The notes: a model not told the origin generated them from the sequence alone. A stretch of 64,000 nucleotides of DNA from Enterococcus phoeniculicola ATCC BAA-412 (GCF_000407505.1 NZ_ASWE01000003.1:186001-250000), one strand, 5' to 3'; shown: positions 1 to 17,740, counted from the stretch's first letter. Numbers and translations are program-made.

Positions 1-135
1 AAAAATGAAAAAGCTGGAATTAAAGTGTTAGCTAACGGTGAATTAAATAAAAAATTAACTGTTAAAGCCGCTAAATTCTCTAAAGCAGCACAAGAAGCAA
101 TTGAAGCTGCCGGTGGTTCAATCGAGGTGATTTAA
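1..135 (+). CDS. rplO: 50S ribosomal protein L15, C-terminal end (partial)
   Basis: Frame 1 is open from the first base and ends at TAA 133-135. The 44 visible residues, ending AAGGSIEVI, match the C-terminus of ribosomal protein L15, a late-assembling protein of the large subunit. The gene begins before the window. Its stop codon overlaps the secY start by one base (TAATG), which implies translational coupling. The identity is strongly supported by the position directly before secY, as in the spc operon of Firmicutes. Confidence 0.93.
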   Translation, partial: KNEKAGIKVLANGELNKKLTVKAAKFSKAAQEAIEAAGGSIEVI

Positions 136-1430
136 TGTTTAAGCTATTAAAAGATTCTTTTAAAGTAAAAGACATTAGGTCAAAAATTCTCTTTACAGTA
201 TTTGTTCTGTTTGCTTTCCGCTTGGGTGCGCATATAACTGTGCCTGGTGTGGATGCAAACAGCTTGCAAAGCTTAAGCGAGTTACCTTTCTTTAACATGA
301 TGAATATGGTTAGTGGTAGTGCAATGCAAAACTTCTCTATCTTTTCGATGGGGGTTTCGCCATATATTACTGCATCAATCGTTATTCAATTGTTACAGAT
401 GGACATCGTTCCTAAATTTGTGGAATGGTCAAAACAAGGTGAAGTGGGTCGTAAAAAATTAAATCAAGCAACTCGCTATTTAACATTAGTTTTAGCGTTT
501 GTCCAATCTATTGGGATCACTGCTGGGTTTAATACCTATGCTCAATTAGGGTTTGTTAAAACGCCTAACGTACAAACATATCTGACTATTGGATTAATCC
601 TAACAGGCGGTACAATGTTTGTTACATGGTTAGGAGAACAAATCACCGAAAAAGGGATTGGTAACGGGGTTTCAATGATTATCTTTGCGGGAATTATTTC
701 TCGTTTACCTGAAGGGATTAAAGAAATTTATGAAGATTACTTCGTCAATATCGACCCATCAGATATTTGGAAATCAGCGATCTTTGTTGCTATCTTAATC
801 ATTGCAATTTTGATTATTGTAACGCTTGTAACATTTGTTCAACAAGCAGAACGTAAAATTCCTATTCAATACACAAAACGTGTTGCTGGAGCACCAACGA
901 GTAGCTATTTGCCATTAAAAGTAAATGCTGCCGGCGTTATCCCAGTAATTTTTGCCAGCTCTTTTATTGCAACGCCTAACGCAGTGCTGCAAGCACTAAG
1001 TGGGAAGTTTGAAGGTGCGGCTTGGTATGATGTAGTGATGCAAATATTCAGCTATAATACGTTGCCAGGTGCAGCTATCTATACTGTTTTAATCGTTGCA
1101 TTTACGTTCTTTTATGCGTTTGTACAAGTAAACCCAGAGAAGCTTTCTGAGAACTTGCAAAAGCAAGGAAGTTATATTCCAAGCGTTCGCCCTGGTAAAG
1201 GGACTGAAGAGTATGTTTCAAGTCTATTGATGCGTTTAAGTACTGTAGGTGCTGTCTTCTTAGGTCTTGTGGCGTTAATCCCAATCATTGCTCAAATGGT
1301 TTGGAATTTACCACAATCAATCGGTTTAGGCGGGACAAGCTTGTTAATCGTCATCGGTGTTGCACTGGAAACTGCGAAACAGTTAGATGGCTTAATGTTA
1401 AAACGTAAGTATGTTGGATTTATTGATTAA
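135..1430 (+). CDS. secY: Protein translocase subunit SecY
   Basis: This is the channel subunit of the SecYEG translocon in the plasma membrane; it exports unfolded preproteins with SecA and inserts membrane proteins delivered through FtsY (also in this window). The 431 residues form the usual ten hydrophobic segments. Visible family signatures are the plug/TM2 region around residues 45-80 (FSIFSMGVSPYITASI), the SecA-contacting loop around residue 240 (QQAERKIPIQY) and the cytoplasmic loop PEKLSENLQKQG near 335. Length is normal for the family. The ATG at 135 overlaps the rplO stop, so this start needs no separate ribosome binding site. Confidence 0.98.
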   Translation: MFKLLKDSFKVKDIRSKILFTVFVLFAFRLGAHITVPGVDANSLQSLSELPFFNMMNMVSGSAMQNFSIFSMGVSPYITASIVIQLLQMDIVPKFVEWSKQGEVGRKKLNQATRYLTLVLAFVQSIGITAGFNTYAQLGFVKTPNVQTYLTIGLILTGGTMFVTWLGEQITEKGIGNGVSMIIFAGIISRLPEGIKEIYEDYFVNIDPSDIWKSAIFVAILIIAILIIVTLVTFVQQAERKIPIQYTKRVAGAPTSSYLPLKVNAAGVIPVIFASSFIATPNAVLQALSGKFEGAAWYDVVMQIFSYNTLPGAAIYTVLIVAFTFFYAFVQVNPEKLSENLQKQGSYIPSVRPGKGTEEYVSSLLMRLSTVGAVFLGLVALIPIIAQMVWNLPQSIGLGGTSLLIVIGVALETAKQLDGLMLKRKYVGFID

Positions 1431-1483
1431 GTAAGAAAAGCGTGTTGAGGATTTTCCTCAGCACCGTTCTCACAATTCATTAG

Positions 1484-2143
<660 letters not shown>

Positions 2144-2188
2144 TAAATTGTCAATTGCTCATAGCCGACTTGCATAATGCAGTTTTTC

Positions 2189-2217
2189 TTGCCAAGTTTA
2201 ACAAAATATGATAAAAT
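2189..2217 (+). promoter_or_regulatory. Promoter of the infA-rpmJ-rpsM-rpsK-rpoA-rplQ segment
   Basis: A -35 box TTGCCA (2189-2194), a 17-base spacer and a -10 box TAAAAT (2212-2217) lie in the 200-base gap between adk and infA. This suggests the second half of the operon can be transcribed independently of the spc part. Inferred from sequence only. Confidence 0.6.
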
Positions 2218-2232
2218 ATGTCAGTCCGACTT

Positions 2233-2254
2233 CTAGAGTGATTAGTCATTCTAG
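2233..2254 (+). promoter_or_regulatory. Leader hairpin upstream of infA
   Basis: CTAGAGTGA (2233-2241) pairs with TCATTCTAG (2246-2254) with one G-U pair and a four-base loop. It sits in the untranslated leader just after the putative infA promoter. It could be a regulatory or mRNA-stabilising element; no T-tract follows, so it is not a terminator. Confidence 0.35.
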
Positions 2255-2345
2255 TGGGATCATTTTGAGAATTTCGAGGTGGGAACTGCAGTTTCCGCCA
2301 TTTTATCGTGTGAAAATGCGAAACAAGTACAAGGAGGTACTGTGC

Positions 2346-2564
2346 GTGGCAAAAGAAGATATGATTGAAGTCGAAGGTACAGTCGTCGAAACTTTGCCGA
2401 ATGCAATGTTTAAAGTAGAATTAGAAAACGGACACCAAGTTCTAGCTACTGTTTCTGGAAAAATTCGAATGCATTATATTCGTATCTTACCAGGTGACAA
2501 AGTAACGGTTGAATTATCACCGTATGATCTTAGTCGTGGCCGGATTACTTACCGCTTTAAATAA
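2346..2564 (+). CDS. infA: Translation initiation factor IF-1
   Basis: IF-1 binds the ribosomal A site during initiation. The 72-residue single OB-fold protein is of normal size and contains [19 protein letters not shown] and [19 protein letters not shown]. The frame is open upstream to 2208, but the true start is GTG at 2346: AAGGAGG lies 8 bases before it and the encoded [11 protein letters not shown] is the family N-terminus. The preceding 46 codons are leader sequence. Confidence 0.97.
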   Translation: MAKEDMIEVEGTVVETLPNAMFKVELENGHQVLATVSGKIRMHYIRILPGDKVTVELSPYDLSRGRITYRFK

Positions 2565-2596
2565 TTGTACTCCGTAAAACCACAGGAGGTATTATC

Positions 2597-2713
2597 ATGA
2601 AAGTAAGACCATCAGTAAAACCAATGTGTGAGCATTGTAAAGTAATTCGTCGTAATGGACGCGTTATGGTGATTTGTCCAGCAAATCCAAAACATAAACA
2701 ACGTCAAGGATAA
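2597..2713 (+). CDS. rpmJ: 50S ribosomal protein L36
   Basis: A 38-codon [22 protein letters not shown] to KHKQRQG, preceded by ACAGGAGG. Cys11, Cys14, Cys27 and His32 form the zinc ribbon, so this is the zinc-binding (C+) form of L36. It binds 23S rRNA in the large subunit. Its position between infA and rpsM is invariant in Firmicutes. Confidence 0.97.
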   Translation: MKVRPSVKPMCEHCKVIRRNGRVMVICPANPKHKQRQG

Positions 2714-2730
2714 TTGGAGGTGTAACAGAT

Positions 2731-3096
2731 ATGGCTCGTATTGCAGGAGTAGATATTCCTCGTGATAAACGTGTAGTAGTTTCACTTACCTATATCTATG
2801 GTATTGGTAACACTACTGCAAAAAAAGTTCTAGAAAAAGCTGGTGTTTCTGAAGATGTTCGTGTTCGTGATTTAACGAATGAACAAACAGATGCTATCCG
2901 TGCTGAAATTGACAACTTGAAAGTTGAAGGGGATCTTCGTCGTGAAGTGAACTTAAACATCAAACGTCTAATGGAAATCGGTTCTTACCGTGGAATTCGT
3001 CATCGTCGTGGATTACCAGTTCGTGGACAAAACACGAAAAATAATGCACGTACTCGTAAAGGCCCAGCTCGTACTGTAGCAGGCAAGAAAAAATAA
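2731..3096 (+). CDS. rpsM: 30S ribosomal protein S13
   Basis: A 121-residue protein of the 30S head that contacts the 50S subunit and P-site tRNA. The helix-two-turn-helix region ([18 protein letters not shown], residues 22-39) and the basic C-terminal tail ([20 protein letters not shown]) are diagnostic. A GGAGGTG site precedes the ATG. It lies 17 bases after rpmJ, in the same transcription unit. Confidence 0.98.
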   Translation: MARIAGVDIPRDKRVVVSLTYIYGIGNTTAKKVLEKAGVSEDVRVRDLTNEQTDAIRAEIDNLKVEGDLRREVNLNIKRLMEIGSYRGIRHRRGLPVRGQNTKNNARTRKGPARTVAGKKK

Positions 3097-3123
3097 ATCT
3101 TAAGTGAAGGAGGTTAAAACTTC

Positions 3124-3513
3124 ATGGTAGCAAAAAAAGTGAATCGTAAACGCCGTGTCAAAAAGAATATAGAAGCTGGGATTGCACATATCCACTCTAC
3201 ATTCAATAACACAATTATCATGATCACTGATACTCACGGAAATGCTTTAGCGTGGTCATCAGCTGGGTCATTAGGTTTTAAAGGAAGCAAGAAATCAACT
3301 CCTTTTGCCGCTCAAATGGCAGCAGAAACTGCTACTAAAGCAGCAATGGAACACGGATTAAAGACTGTTGAAGTAACAGTTAAAGGACCTGGTTCTGGAC
3401 GTGAAGCAGCAATTCGTTCATTACAAGCAACAGGTTTAGAAGTGACTGCAATTCGTGACGTGACTCCAGTTCCTCATAATGGTGCCCGCCCTCCAAAACG
3501 CCGTCGTGTTTAA
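3124..3513 (+). CDS. rpsK: 30S ribosomal protein S11
   Basis: A 129-residue protein of the 30S platform near the mRNA exit. Family motifs include [20 protein letters not shown] (residues 20-39) and the C-terminal [19 protein letters not shown] site precedes the ATG. It forms the usual rpsM-rpsK-rpoA-rplQ block with its neighbours. Confidence 0.98.
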   Translation: MVAKKVNRKRRVKKNIEAGIAHIHSTFNNTIIMITDTHGNALAWSSAGSLGFKGSKKSTPFAAQMAAETATKAAMEHGLKTVEVTVKGPGSGREAAIRSLQATGLEVTAIRDVTPVPHNGARPPKRRRV

Positions 3514-3594
3514 TGAGTGCCTCTCATTTTGAGTTTGAATTAAAGAACGTCATTGAACAAGACACTTTTCGTTTTGAAAGGGGTAAAGATAAGA

Positions 3595-4533
3595 ATGATT
3601 GAATTCGAAAAACCAAGAATCGCAAAAATTGATGAAGAGAAAGATTATGGCAAGTTCATCGTTGAACCTCTTGAAAGAGGGTATGGGACTACTTTAGGAA
3701 ATTCCCTACGTCGTATTTTATTATCTTCTTTGCCGGGTGCTGCCATCACTAATATTCAAATCGATGGTGTGCTGCATGAATTCTCTACCATCAAAGGTGT
3801 GAGAGAAGACGTCACACAAATCATCTTGAACATTAAAGGCCTAGCGCTTAAAATGTATGGTCAAGAAGAAAAAACCCTTGAAATCGATATTACTGGACCA
3901 GCTACTGTAACTGCCGGCGATATTATCGTTGATAGTGATGTAGAAATCCTCAATAAAGATTTATATATCTGTAGTGTTTCAGAAGGTGCTACGTTCCATG
4001 CTCGCTTAACTGTGAGACCAGGTCGTGGGTATGTTCAAGCAGATGAAAACAAAAAAGAAGATATGCCAATTGGCGTTCTTCCTGTTGATTCTATTTACAC
4101 ACCAGTTCGTCGTGTGAACTACCAAGTAGAAAATACACGTGTTGGTCGTCGTGATGACTTCGACAAATTAACGATGGAAATATGGACTGATGGCTCAATT
4201 GAACCATTAGAAGCAATGAGTTTAGCTGCAAAAATCATGACTGAACATTTGGACATCTTTGTTAACCTAACTGATGAAGCACGTAATGCTGAAATCATGG
4301 TTGAAAAAGAAGAAACACAAAAAGAAAAAATGTTGGAAATGACAATTGAAGAATTAGACTTGTCTGTTCGTTCATACAACTGTCTAAAACGTGCAGGAAT
4401 TAATACTGTACAAGAACTTACAAATAAATCCGAACCTGAAATGATCAAAGTACGTAACTTAGGCCGTAAATCACTTGAAGAAGTGAAAGCTAAATTACAT
4501 GATTTAGGTCTTGGATTACGTAAAGAAGATTAA
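3595..4533 (+). CDS. rpoA: DNA-directed RNA polymerase subunit alpha
   Basis: The alpha subunit nucleates RNA polymerase assembly through its N-terminal domain and contacts UP elements and activators through its C-terminal domain. Visible: the dimerisation region [20 protein letters not shown] (residues 28-47) and the C-terminal helix-hairpin-helix with [12 protein letters not shown] and [13 protein letters not shown]. The frame extends 14 codons upstream, but ATG 3595 ([11 protein letters not shown]) is chosen because GAAAGGGG lies just before it and it gives the usual 312 residues. Confidence 0.97.
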   Translation: MIEFEKPRIAKIDEEKDYGKFIVEPLERGYGTTLGNSLRRILLSSLPGAAITNIQIDGVLHEFSTIKGVREDVTQIILNIKGLALKMYGQEEKTLEIDITGPATVTAGDIIVDSDVEILNKDLYICSVSEGATFHARLTVRPGRGYVQADENKKEDMPIGVLPVDSIYTPVRRVNYQVENTRVGRRDDFDKLTMEIWTDGSIEPLEAMSLAAKIMTEHLDIFVNLTDEARNAEIMVEKEETQKEKMLEMTIEELDLSVRSYNCLKRAGINTVQELTNKSEPEMIKVRNLGRKSLEEVKAKLHDLGLGLRKED

Positions 4534-4560
4534 AACCTTTTACGAAGGAGGGAAACCAAC

Positions 4561-4941
4561 GTGAGTTATCGTAAACTAGGACGCACATCTAGTCAGCGTA
4601 AAGCGATGTTGCGTGATTTAACAACTGATTTATTAATTAACGAACGTATCGTAACGACTGAAGCTCGTGCTAAAGAAGTTCGCTCAACTGCTGAAAAAAT
4701 GATTACATTAGGTAAGCGTGGAGATCTTCATGCACGTCGTCAAGCAGCTGCTTTCGTTCGTAACGAAGTTGCAAGTGTACGCGAAGAAAACGAAGAAATC
4801 GTTATTGAATCAGCTTTACAAAAGCTATTCAGTGATATCGCACCTCGCTATGCAGAACGCCAAGGTGGCTATACTCGTATCTTGAAGACAGAACCAAGAC
4901 GCGGAGACGGTGCACCAATGGTAATCTTAGAACTTGTCTAA
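4561..4941 (+). CDS. rplQ: 50S ribosomal protein L17
   Basis: A 126-residue protein that lies near the peptide exit tunnel of the large subunit. The GTG start follows GAAGGAGGG and gives the family N-terminus [19 protein letters not shown]. The C-terminus ([18 protein letters not shown]) is also canonical. It ends the ribosomal operon; a structured region and a terminator follow. Confidence 0.98.
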   Translation: MSYRKLGRTSSQRKAMLRDLTTDLLINERIVTTEARAKEVRSTAEKMITLGKRGDLHARRQAAAFVRNEVASVREENEEIVIESALQKLFSDIAPRYAERQGGYTRILKTEPRRGDGAPMVILELV

Positions 4942-4986
4942 AATCACACTAATCCATCACTTTATAGATGATTCTTTTAGAGTGTT

Positions 4987-5066
4987 ATGATGTTGGAGTG
5001 TTTACTCCGAGTCTAGCTCAGCGCTGCTCTCCAAGTCTTTTGACTTGGGGAGTAAGCACTCATCAT
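4987..5066 (+). other. Long branched stem-loop after rplQ
   Basis: GAGTGTTTACTCC (4996-5008) pairs with GGAGTAAGCACTC (5049-5061) with one G-U pair, extended by TGATG/CATCA-type pairs outside. Inside, CCAAGTC (5031-5037) pairs with GACTTGG (5042-5048) across a four-base TTTT loop. No run of T follows directly, so it is not a classical terminator. It may be an mRNA 3'-end stabiliser or a processed RNA. Confidence 0.5.
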
Positions 5067-5142
5067 ATATAAGGTGTTTTTATTTACTAATTTTTTATTA
5101 CTTCATATAAGATTTAGTGAAAAGATTAATCTTATAAACTAC

Positions 5143-5195
5143 AAAAGGATAGTAGCCTTTCATTAGAAAAGCTATTATCCTTTTGTTTTTTCTTT
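5143..5195 (+). terminator. Rho-independent terminator of the ribosomal operon
   Basis: AAAAGGATAGTAGC (5143-5156) pairs with GCTATTATCCTTTT (5171-5184), 14 base pairs with one wobble, followed by a T-rich tract. It separates rplQ transcription from the sugar operon that follows. Confidence 0.85.
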
Positions 5196-5198
5196 TGT

Positions 5199-5252
5199 TT
5201 TAGTAAATAAATAATTAAAAGCGTTTACATTTAGTAAATATTAAATTATAAT
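5199..5252 (+). promoter_or_regulatory. Promoter of the sugar operon with cre/LacI-type operator and direct repeats
   Basis: A near-perfect sigma-A promoter: -35 TTTACA (5224-5229), 17-base spacer, -10 TATAAT (5247-5252). The -35 lies inside TTAAAAGCGTTTACA (5215-5229), which fits the CcpA cre consensus WTGNAANCGNWNNCW with one mismatch; LacI/GalR operators look similar, and a LacI-type gene closes the operon. An 11-base direct repeat TTTAGTAAATA occurs at 5199-5209 and 5230-5240, spaced 31 bases. Repression by catabolite control and/or the local regulator is inferred. Confidence 0.7.
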
Positions 5253-5289
5253 AAGCGTATGAAATAGAAGAAAAAAAGGAGCGAGGCAA

Positions 5290-6519
5290 ATGAAAAAAAG
5301 TTATTTGTTAATGATGGCAACATTGTTGGTTGGAATGATCGTATTATCTGGTTGTTCTTCTGGTGGAAAAGAAAAAGAAGACGCAGATGGTAAGGTTCAT
5401 TTACGATTTTCTAGTTGGGATTCAGATGAGAGCTTGGATTTACAACAGGCTCTAGTGGATAAATTTAATGAAAAAAATCCGGATATACAAGTTACCTTGG
5501 AAGCTTACGGTAGTGATTATGATACAAAAATTGCAGCAGGAATTGGTGCAAAAGATGCGCCAGACGTTATGTATATGTGGAATTATCCTCAATATAAGGA
5601 TGCCTTAGAACCTCTAGATGAATATATTGATGCTGAAGGAGATAAGTATAAAGAAAATTTTTATGAGACGTTGTGGAACTACAATTCACTGGATGAAGTT
5701 ACTTTAGGAATTCCTACTGGTTTTACAACTCACGGAGTCTATTATAATAAAGATATGTTTGATGCAGCAGGAATAGACTACCCAAAAGCTGACTGGACAT
5801 GGGAGGACTTGGAACAAATAGCAACTGACTTAACAAATGAGAATAAAAATGAAGTAGGATACGCTATGATGGGAAAACCGGACCCATATGATTTTGAAAT
5901 GTATCTATGGGGAAATGGTGCTTCGTATACAAATGAAAAAGGTGAACTTGCTGGTAATTTAGATAGTAAAAATTCTATTGAAGTGTTTGATACATTTCAA
6001 GGAATGTTGAAAAATGAAGTGGCAATCGCCACTGAAGGAGATGGAGCGACTGAAATGAGCACAGGCAGTGTAGGGATGTTTGTAAATGGCTCATGGTCAA
6101 TGAAAACATTGGAAGATGCAGGGATTAATTATGGTTTAGTTGAAATACCTAATTTTCCCAACCATAAGAGTGCAAGTATTATCAGCTCATCTGGTGTTTC
6201 AATCTCCAAATATTCTAAGCATAAAAAAGAAGCATTTGAGTTCATCAAGTTTTGGACGGGAGAAGAAGCCAATCAAGAAAGAATAAACTATGAGCTACCG
6301 GTCTTGAAGTCAGTGGTAAAGGAAAATAAATTAGAGTCAGATGAAATCAAAGGGGTATTTTATAGAATGTTAGAACGTAGTGAAGAGTATACTCCGACAT
6401 CATTCAAAGTGGAAAATTGGAGTGACATCTCAGAGAAGCTAAAACTATCGTTTGAGCAAATATTTAATCCTAGTCAATTAACGAAACCAAAAGATGCATT
6501 AAAAGAAGCTGTTGAATAG
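5290..6519 (+). CDS. Sugar ABC transporter solute-binding lipoprotein (family 1)
   Basis: A 409-residue extracellular solute-binding protein that would be tethered to the membrane and deliver a sugar or oligosaccharide to the permeases encoded next. The N-terminus is a lipoprotein signal with lipobox LSGC (Cys at about residue 22) and a Gly/Ser/Lys linker. The body has family-1 features (FNEKNPDIQVTLE, DAPDVMYMW, MSTGSVGMFVNGSWSM). An AAAAAGGAG site precedes the ATG. The exact substrate cannot be read from sequence; the adjacent beta-galactosidase suggests a galactosylated oligosaccharide. No ATPase gene is present in the operon, so it probably shares an MsmK-type ATPase encoded elsewhere. 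Confidence 0.88.
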   Translation: MKKSYLLMMATLLVGMIVLSGCSSGGKEKEDADGKVHLRFSSWDSDESLDLQQALVDKFNEKNPDIQVTLEAYGSDYDTKIAAGIGAKDAPDVMYMWNYPQYKDALEPLDEYIDAEGDKYKENFYETLWNYNSLDEVTLGIPTGFTTHGVYYNKDMFDAAGIDYPKADWTWEDLEQIATDLTNENKNEVGYAMMGKPDPYDFEMYLWGNGASYTNEKGELAGNLDSKNSIEVFDTFQGMLKNEVAIATEGDGATEMSTGSVGMFVNGSWSMKTLEDAGINYGLVEIPNFPNHKSASIISSSGVSISKYSKHKKEAFEFIKFWTGEEANQERINYELPVLKSVVKENKLESDEIKGVFYRMLERSEEYTPTSFKVENWSDISEKLKLSFEQIFNPSQLTKPKDALKEAVE

Positions 6520-6541
6520 AGTGTAGACTAGGTATAAAAGG

Positions 6542-6600
6542 AAAAGCAAGCTTTCGTTGAGAGAGATGAACTGTATCTTTTAAACAGAGCTTGTTTTTCT
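6542..6600 (+). terminator. Intercistronic hairpin between binding protein and permeases
   Basis: AAAAGCAAGCT (6542-6552) pairs with AGCTTGTTTTT (6588-6598), ending in a T-run. As a partial terminator or mRNA-stabilising hairpin it would let the binding protein be made in excess over the permeases, a common arrangement. The 107-base gap holds nothing else. Confidence 0.55.
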
Positions 6601-6626
6601 TAATAATTAATGAGGAGTAAAAAAGT

Positions 6627-7573
6627 ATGGAAAATCAAGTAGCAGGGAGTAAGCCAAGACTGAAAAAGAAATCATGGAGTCGCTTTGCACCATATCTATT
6701 CATTATGCCGTGGATTATTGGTTTTTTAGCCTTTACTCTGGGCCCGCTAGTTCTTTCTCTTATCATGAGTTTTCATGATTGGCCAGTAACACGTGAACCA
6801 GTATTTGTGGGGATTCAAAACTATGTTCAAATGTTTACACAAGATAAGCAATTTTGGTCATCCTTGTTTATCACTTTCAAATTTGCTATTATTTTCGTCC
6901 CATTAAATATGATTATAGCGCTTATATTGGCAGTTTTATTAACTCAAAAAGTAAAAGGAGTGAAATTGTTCAGAGGAATTTTTTACTTACCAGCAGTTAT
7001 TTCAGGTGTTGCGGTATCTATTATTTGGGGATGGATTTTTAATACAAAATACGGAATTCTCAACTATCTCCTTAGTTTGATAGGAATTGAAGGACCAAGC
7101 TGGTTAGTAGATCCTAAATGGGCACTATTCGCTGTAGTTATCGCCAGTGCGTGGGGAGTTGGGACTATGATGTTGATTTTTTACACAAATATCAAATCTA
7201 TTCCAAAAGACTATTACGAAGCAGCAGTAATTGACGGTGCTTCTCCATTAAGGCAATTTTTTAGTGTGACAATTCCAATCATTACCCCTACCATTTTATT
7301 TAATTTAATTACCTCAACAATCACAGCTTTACAACAATTAACGCTAATTATTCTTTTAACGGGCGGGGGACCTTTAAAATCGACCTATTTCTATGGACTA
7401 TATGTTTTTGAAAATGCTTTCAAGCATCAACGATTAGGTTATGCGAGTGCGAATGCATGGATTATGTTTATCATTATTTTATTCTTTACGGCATTGATAT
7501 TTAAGTCTTCAGATGCTTGGGTCTTCTATGAAGCAGAAATGAAAACTAAGAAGAAAAAGCGGGGGAAAAAAGC

Positions 7574-7577
<4 letters not shown>
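6627..7577 (+). CDS. Carbohydrate ABC transporter permease (MalF/GanP type)
   Basis: A 316-residue inner-membrane permease with six predicted hydrophobic segments and a basic N-terminal tail. The EAA loop that docks the ATPase is visible as YYEAAVIDGASPLRQFFSVT (about residues 198-217). It starts at ATG 6627 after GAGGAG and overlaps the next gene by four bases (ATGA-type), so the two permeases are translationally coupled and form the transmembrane pore for the solute bound by the upstream lipoprotein. Confidence 0.92.
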
Positions 7578-13104
<5,527 letters not shown>

Positions 13105-13114
13105 GAGGGTGAAC

Positions 13115-15002
<1,888 letters not shown>

Positions 15003-15012
15003 TTAAAGAATC

Positions 15013-15102
15013 AAAAAAGTAGTTGTCTGGATGTGGCAATCTTAAAAAGTAGACTAAAACTCTAACTTTTAAGATCGTTATAGGAAGATAACTACTTTTT
15101 TT
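15013..15102 (+). terminator. Terminator of the sugar operon
   Basis: AAAAAAGTAGTTGTCT (15013-15028) pairs with AGATAACTACTTTTTT (15086-15101), with an inner stem CTTAAAAAGT/ACTTTTAAG, and ends in a T-run. The hairpin follows the LacI-type gene by 10 bases. Confidence 0.8.
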
Positions 15103-15151
15103 ACACCAATATCTGTCAAGACAGATATGTTTTTCCATTTTAACAGGAATT

Positions 15152-15160
15152 TGCTATAAT
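15152..15160 (+). promoter_or_regulatory. Extended -10 promoter for ecfA1-ecfA2-ecfT
   Basis: TGCTATAAT (15152-15160) is a perfect extended -10 element. The -35 region 17 bases upstream (TTTCCA, 15132-15137) is only partly consensus, which is usual for extended -10 promoters. It lies 87 bases before the ecfA1 start. Confidence 0.6.
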
Positions 15161-15246
15161 AGAGCGGTACTTTATAAGTAAGAAATGATTGAAAAAAAAA
15201 GTATTATTTGTTAGTGTTAGTAAGACTAAACTTGTTGAGGGAGTAC

Positions 15247-16089
15247 ATGATGCAACCAATTATTGAATTAAAGAATATTACTTATAAATATCAACCTGAT
15301 GATGTAAATCCTGCTTTGAAGGATGTTTCTTTTTCGATTAATAAAGGAGAATGGATTGCAATTATCGGACATAATGGTTCTGGAAAATCAACATTAGCTA
15401 AAACCATTAACGGATTATTGATGCCAGAGACTGGAACGGTCAATGTGGGCGAGTTATCTTTAAATGAGGAAAACGTCTGGACGATTCGTAAAATGGTCGG
15501 CATGGTTTTCCAAAATCCAGATAATCAGTTTGTTGGGTCAACGGTAGAAGATGACGTAGCATTTGGTCTAGAAAACCAAGGGATTCCCCGTGAAGAAATG
15601 GTAGAGCGTGTGAAAGCTGCGTTAGAAGCTGTACGAATGTCTGAGTTCTCTAAAAAAGAGCCTGCCCGTTTGTCTGGAGGACAAAAGCAACGTGTTGCAA
15701 TTGCTGGTGTAGTCGCTTTAAGACCAGATATTATTATTTTGGATGAAGCGACAAGCATGCTTGATCCAGAAGGGCGTGCAGAAGTGATTTCAACAATTCA
15801 AAAGATTAAAGAAGAAAGTAATTTAACAGTTATTTCAATTACTCATGATATAGATGAAGCTGCAAACGCCAATCGCATTTTTGTTATGCGACAAGGTGAG
15901 CTGGTCAACGAAGGAACACCTGAGGAAATTTTTTCTGCAGGTCCTGAATTAATAAAGCTTGGACTGGATTTGCCATTTCCTGAAAAGCTAAAGGCAGCAT
16001 TAAAAGAACGAGGAATTGATGTGCCTAGTGAGTATTTGACCGAGGAAGGAATGGTGGATTGGTTATGGACATCCGTTTTGAAAAAGTAG
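15247..16089 (+). CDS. ecfA1: ECF transporter ATPase A1
   Basis: One of two ATPases of the group II energy-coupling-factor module that powers many vitamin S-components. The 280 residues contain Walker [10 protein letters not shown] (near 42), Q-loop [11 protein letters not shown], signature [13 protein letters not shown] and Walker [14 protein letters not shown], then a C-terminal regulatory domain. The frame is open to 15208, but ATG 15247 (or ATG 15250) follows GAGGGAG and starts at the family N-terminus. The gene overlaps ecfA2 by 25 bases. Confidence 0.95.
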   Translation: MMQPIIELKNITYKYQPDDVNPALKDVSFSINKGEWIAIIGHNGSGKSTLAKTINGLLMPETGTVNVGELSLNEENVWTIRKMVGMVFQNPDNQFVGSTVEDDVAFGLENQGIPREEMVERVKAALEAVRMSEFSKKEPARLSGGQKQRVAIAGVVALRPDIIILDEATSMLDPEGRAEVISTIQKIKEESNLTVISITHDIDEAANANRIFVMRQGELVNEGTPEEIFSAGPELIKLGLDLPFPEKLKAALKERGIDVPSEYLTEEGMVDWLWTSVLKK

Positions 16090-16934
16090 ACTTTACCTAT
16101 CAACCGAATACACCATTTGAACAGCGTGCTTTGTTTGATATTGACATGACGATTAAAGAAGGCTCATACACGGCAATTGTTGGACACACAGGAAGCGGAA
16201 AGTCGACGTTGCTTCAGCACTTGAACGCGTTAGTTAAGCCGACTAAAGGCGTGGTTGAGATTGGGGATAGAAAAATTGTTCCTGAAACGGACAATAAAAA
16301 TCTAAAGCCTATACGAAAAAAAGTGGGGATTGTTTTTCAGTTTCCAGAAGCACAGTTATTTGAAGAAACCGTAGCAAGGGATATTGCTTTTGGACCAAAA
16401 AACTTCGGTGTTAGTGAAGAAGATGCACGAAAACTTGCAGAAAAAATGTTGCTGCAGGTAGGACTAGATGAGAGTTATCTTGAACGTTCTCCATTTGAGC
16501 TTTCAGGAGGTCAAATGAGACGTGTAGCAATTGCTGGTGTCTTGGCTATGGAACCTGAAATACTAGTCTTAGACGAACCAACAGCTGGTCTAGATCCACA
16601 AGGACGTAAAGAGATGATGGAAATGTTCCTGCGCTTGCACAAAGAAGAAGGAATTACGATTGTTTTGGTTACACACTTAATGGATGATGTGGCAAATTAT
16701 GCAAACTATGTTTATGTTCTTGAAAAAGGACATATTGTAAAAGATGGAGAACCAAAAGAAATCTTTCAAGAACTAAGCTGGCTGAAAGAAAAACAATTGG
16801 GGGTTCCAACAGCTACTGAATTTGCTGAGCGATTAGTTGCAAAAGGAATTTCCTTTAATTCTCTACCGTTGACAGCGGACGAATTGGCGGATCAGCTAGT
16901 GATGCTTTCAGGAGGACATGCCAATGATGAATAA
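16065..16934 (+). CDS. ecfA2: ECF transporter ATPase A2
   Basis: Second ATPase of the ECF module, 289 residues: Walker [10 protein letters not shown] (near 40), Q-loop [14 protein letters not shown], signature [13 protein letters not shown], Walker [17 protein letters not shown] 16065 ([13 protein letters not shown]) is preferred over the TTG six bases upstream. The ribosome binding site is weak and lies inside ecfA1, so translation is likely coupled. It pairs with EcfA1 to form the nucleotide-binding heterodimer. Confidence 0.95.
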   Translation: MDIRFEKVDFTYQPNTPFEQRALFDIDMTIKEGSYTAIVGHTGSGKSTLLQHLNALVKPTKGVVEIGDRKIVPETDNKNLKPIRKKVGIVFQFPEAQLFEETVARDIAFGPKNFGVSEEDARKLAEKMLLQVGLDESYLERSPFELSGGQMRRVAIAGVLAMEPEILVLDEPTAGLDPQGRKEMMEMFLRLHKEEGITIVLVTHLMDDVANYANYVYVLEKGHIVKDGEPKEIFQELSWLKEKQLGVPTATEFAERLVAKGISFNSLPLTADELADQLVMLSGGHANDE

Positions 16935-17721
16935 ACTAATACTGGGAAGATACATGCCTGGAGATTCGTTGATTCATCGGCTAGATTCTCGGGCAAAATT
17001 AGTGGCAAGTTTTTATTTCATAGGAATTATATTTATGGCGAATAATTGGCAGACTTACTTGCTGGCTGCAGTATTTACGTTGTTTGCAATTTTGTTATCA
17101 AAAGTGGATTTGAAATTCTTTATTCGTGGAGTGAAGCCTTTAATCTGGTTAATTCTCTTTACTGTTGCACTGCAAATTATGTTCACTCGTGGTGGTGAGG
17201 TTTACTGGGAGTGGGGTGTGTTTAGTATCACTGAATTTGGATTGACGAATGGAGTCTTTATCTTCTGTCGTTTTGTCTTAATCATCTTTATGTCTACCTT
17301 GTTGACGTTAACAACGCCGCCGCTAGAATTATCAGATGCGATTGAATATCTATTACGTCCATTAAAAGTTGTTCGTTTCCCTGTTCATGAAGTTTCTTTA
17401 ATGTTATCTATTGCATTGCGCTTTGTTCCAACCTTAATGGATGAAACGGAGAAAATTATGAATGCACAGCGCGCACGAGGCGTTGACTTTGGAGAGGGTA
17501 GTCTTATTCAAAAAATGAAAGCTGTGGTTCCGTTATTAATCCCATTGTTTGTAAGTAGTTTTAATCGTGCAGAGGACTTAGCAACTGCGATGGAGGCAAG
17601 AGGCTATCAAGGTGGAGACGGACGGACGAAGTATCGTGTCCTTCACTGGCATAATCGAGATACAATGGTTGTTGTTGCTTTTGTTCTCTTAACAATTGCT
17701 CTTATTTTCTTGAGAAGCTAA
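16924..17721 (+). CDS. ecfT: ECF transporter transmembrane protein EcfT
   Basis: The membrane scaffold that couples the two ATPases to vitamin S-components. About 265 residues with hydrophobic segments and the characteristic coupling-helix motifs AQRARGV ([13 protein letters not shown]) and AMEARGY (near residue 220). GGAGG at 16911-16915 is too close to ATG 16918; ATG 16924 gives an 8-base spacing and is chosen. Overlaps ecfA2 by 11 bases. Confidence 0.95.
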   Translation: MMNKLILGRYMPGDSLIHRLDSRAKLVASFYFIGIIFMANNWQTYLLAAVFTLFAILLSKVDLKFFIRGVKPLIWLILFTVALQIMFTRGGEVYWEWGVFSITEFGLTNGVFIFCRFVLIIFMSTLLTLTTPPLELSDAIEYLLRPLKVVRFPVHEVSLMLSIALRFVPTLMDETEKIMNAQRARGVDFGEGSLIQKMKAVVPLLIPLFVSSFNRAEDLATAMEARGYQGGDGRTKYRVLHWHNRDTMVVVAFVLLTIALIFLRS

Positions 17722-17740
17722 AGCAGTAGGGTGAAAAAGA

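Noticed and set aside
2208-2345. N-terminal extension of IF-1
   Set aside because: It contains a promoter and leader hairpin; GTG 2346 has the ribosome binding site and the family N-terminus.
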